Assembly: GCA_026770615.1 (NCBI GenBank)
Contig: MU631372.1
Location: 281,158-303,693 of the forward strand
DNA from: Pavlovales sp. CCMP2436
Taxonomy: Eukaryota > Haptophyta > Pavlovophyceae > Pavlovales
Direction: 5' to 3'
DNA: 22,536 nucleotides
The first letter of the stretch is position 1; each line of letters starts with the position of its first letter. The notes beneath the pieces were generated by a model. The model did no database searches, was not told the origin of the DNA, and was given only the letters and a program-made list of their open reading frames with translations. This document shows positions 22,282-22,536 of this stretch, piece by piece. A program made the position numbers and the translations under genes.

Positions 22282-22536
22282 TCAACCGATGATTTCAAGC
22301 GGAATCAGCATTCCGTCAAAAATGAGTGCGACACGGTTATCGTTGTCGATCGTATCCCAAGCGAGACTTAGACAGTGGTGCTCCAACGTCTGCCATGCCC
22401 GCGATAGGAGTTGTATCTTGCCCTTGTCTCCCCCTTTTTTGCAAACTTTGCGCATCTCGGCCATGAGAGGGGCCTCCCATAGAGCGTTTGCGATCACGAG
22501 CGATTCTTTGCGGAGAGAAGTCAAAAAGGGACTCCT
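22282..22536 (-). pseudogene. Virus-like primase/polymerase-type fragment (partial, interrupted)
   Basis: The open frame enters from the right window edge. It reads LTSLRKESLVIANALWEAP, then LLSRAWQTLEHHCLSLAWDT and NRVALIFDGMLIPLEIIG before TGA. The order helix with xxQxLE, then (V/A)LIFDGM(L/M)I is one I associate with C-terminal regions of DNA primase/polymerase-type proteins of large DNA viruses and polinton-like viruses. After the TGA the same frame continues for ~25 protein-like codons (DFDGMVKRFEDATRELCPEL), suggesting the stop is a lesion. The family assignment is tentative. Confidence 0.4.

Noticed and set aside
1..22536. CRISPR array, rRNA or tRNA genes
   Set aside because: No regularly spaced identical repeats with unique spacers, and no rRNA or tRNA core sequences were recognised on either strand.

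Overview
This window looks like nuclear DNA of a GC-rich unicellular alga, most likely a haptophyte-type species with a secondary plastid. The reasons are GC-rich genes with spliceosomal introns, an ankyrin protein with a C-terminal tail I associate with haptophytes, and a CDP-diacylglycerol synthase whose N-terminus looks like a bipartite plastid-targeting leader. The rightmost ~5 kb differs: lower GC, closely packed intron-less ORFs with 9-30 bp gaps or short overlaps, and viral-type contents. I read it as an integrated polinton-like or virophage-like virus, partly decayed. The species call is inference.

Left to right. 19-333: last exon of an aldo/keto reductase. 334-1900: intergenic DNA with a modular C-tract repeat and palindromic low-complexity DNA. 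1905-3626 (-): IQ-motif protein, preceded by a SINE-like repeat with an A-rich tail and by a MITE. 4140-5250: gene-poor DNA with a poly-A-containing tandem duplication. 5254-6568 (+): a gene with two HNH-like modules and a damaged 5' half. 7109-7537: a foldback element containing an 81-bp palindrome. 7847-8841 (-): exons of a biotinyl domain resembling the C-terminus of pyruvate carboxylase. 8867-10570 (-): ankyrin-repeat protein. 10570-11610: repeats, then an assembly gap (11610-12114). 12481-14667 (+): plastid-type CDP-diacylglycerol synthase with one intron carrying a ~575-bp CA-rich microsatellite. 14670-17220: transposon remnants. About 17250-22536: the virus-like block.

The virus-like block has rightward genes for a proline-rich protein, a beta-rich putative structural protein, a frameshifted protein of unknown function, a frameshifted discoidin (F5/8 type C)-like protein and a GHSLGG lipase-like protein. 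They converge on three leftward ORFs, the outermost of which resembles the C-terminal part of viral primase/polymerase-type proteins. No capsid, packaging ATPase or integrase gene was recognised inside the window, so the viral call rests on architecture, composition and gene style.

The best-supported repeat result is a family of five severely 5'-truncated copies of one retrotransposon 3' end. Three have perfect target-site duplications and the longest retains a C-terminal coding fragment. The CDP-diacylglycerol synthase intron also shows a 72-bp AT-rich insertion bounded by a 9-bp direct repeat at its donor, as expected for an introner-like element.
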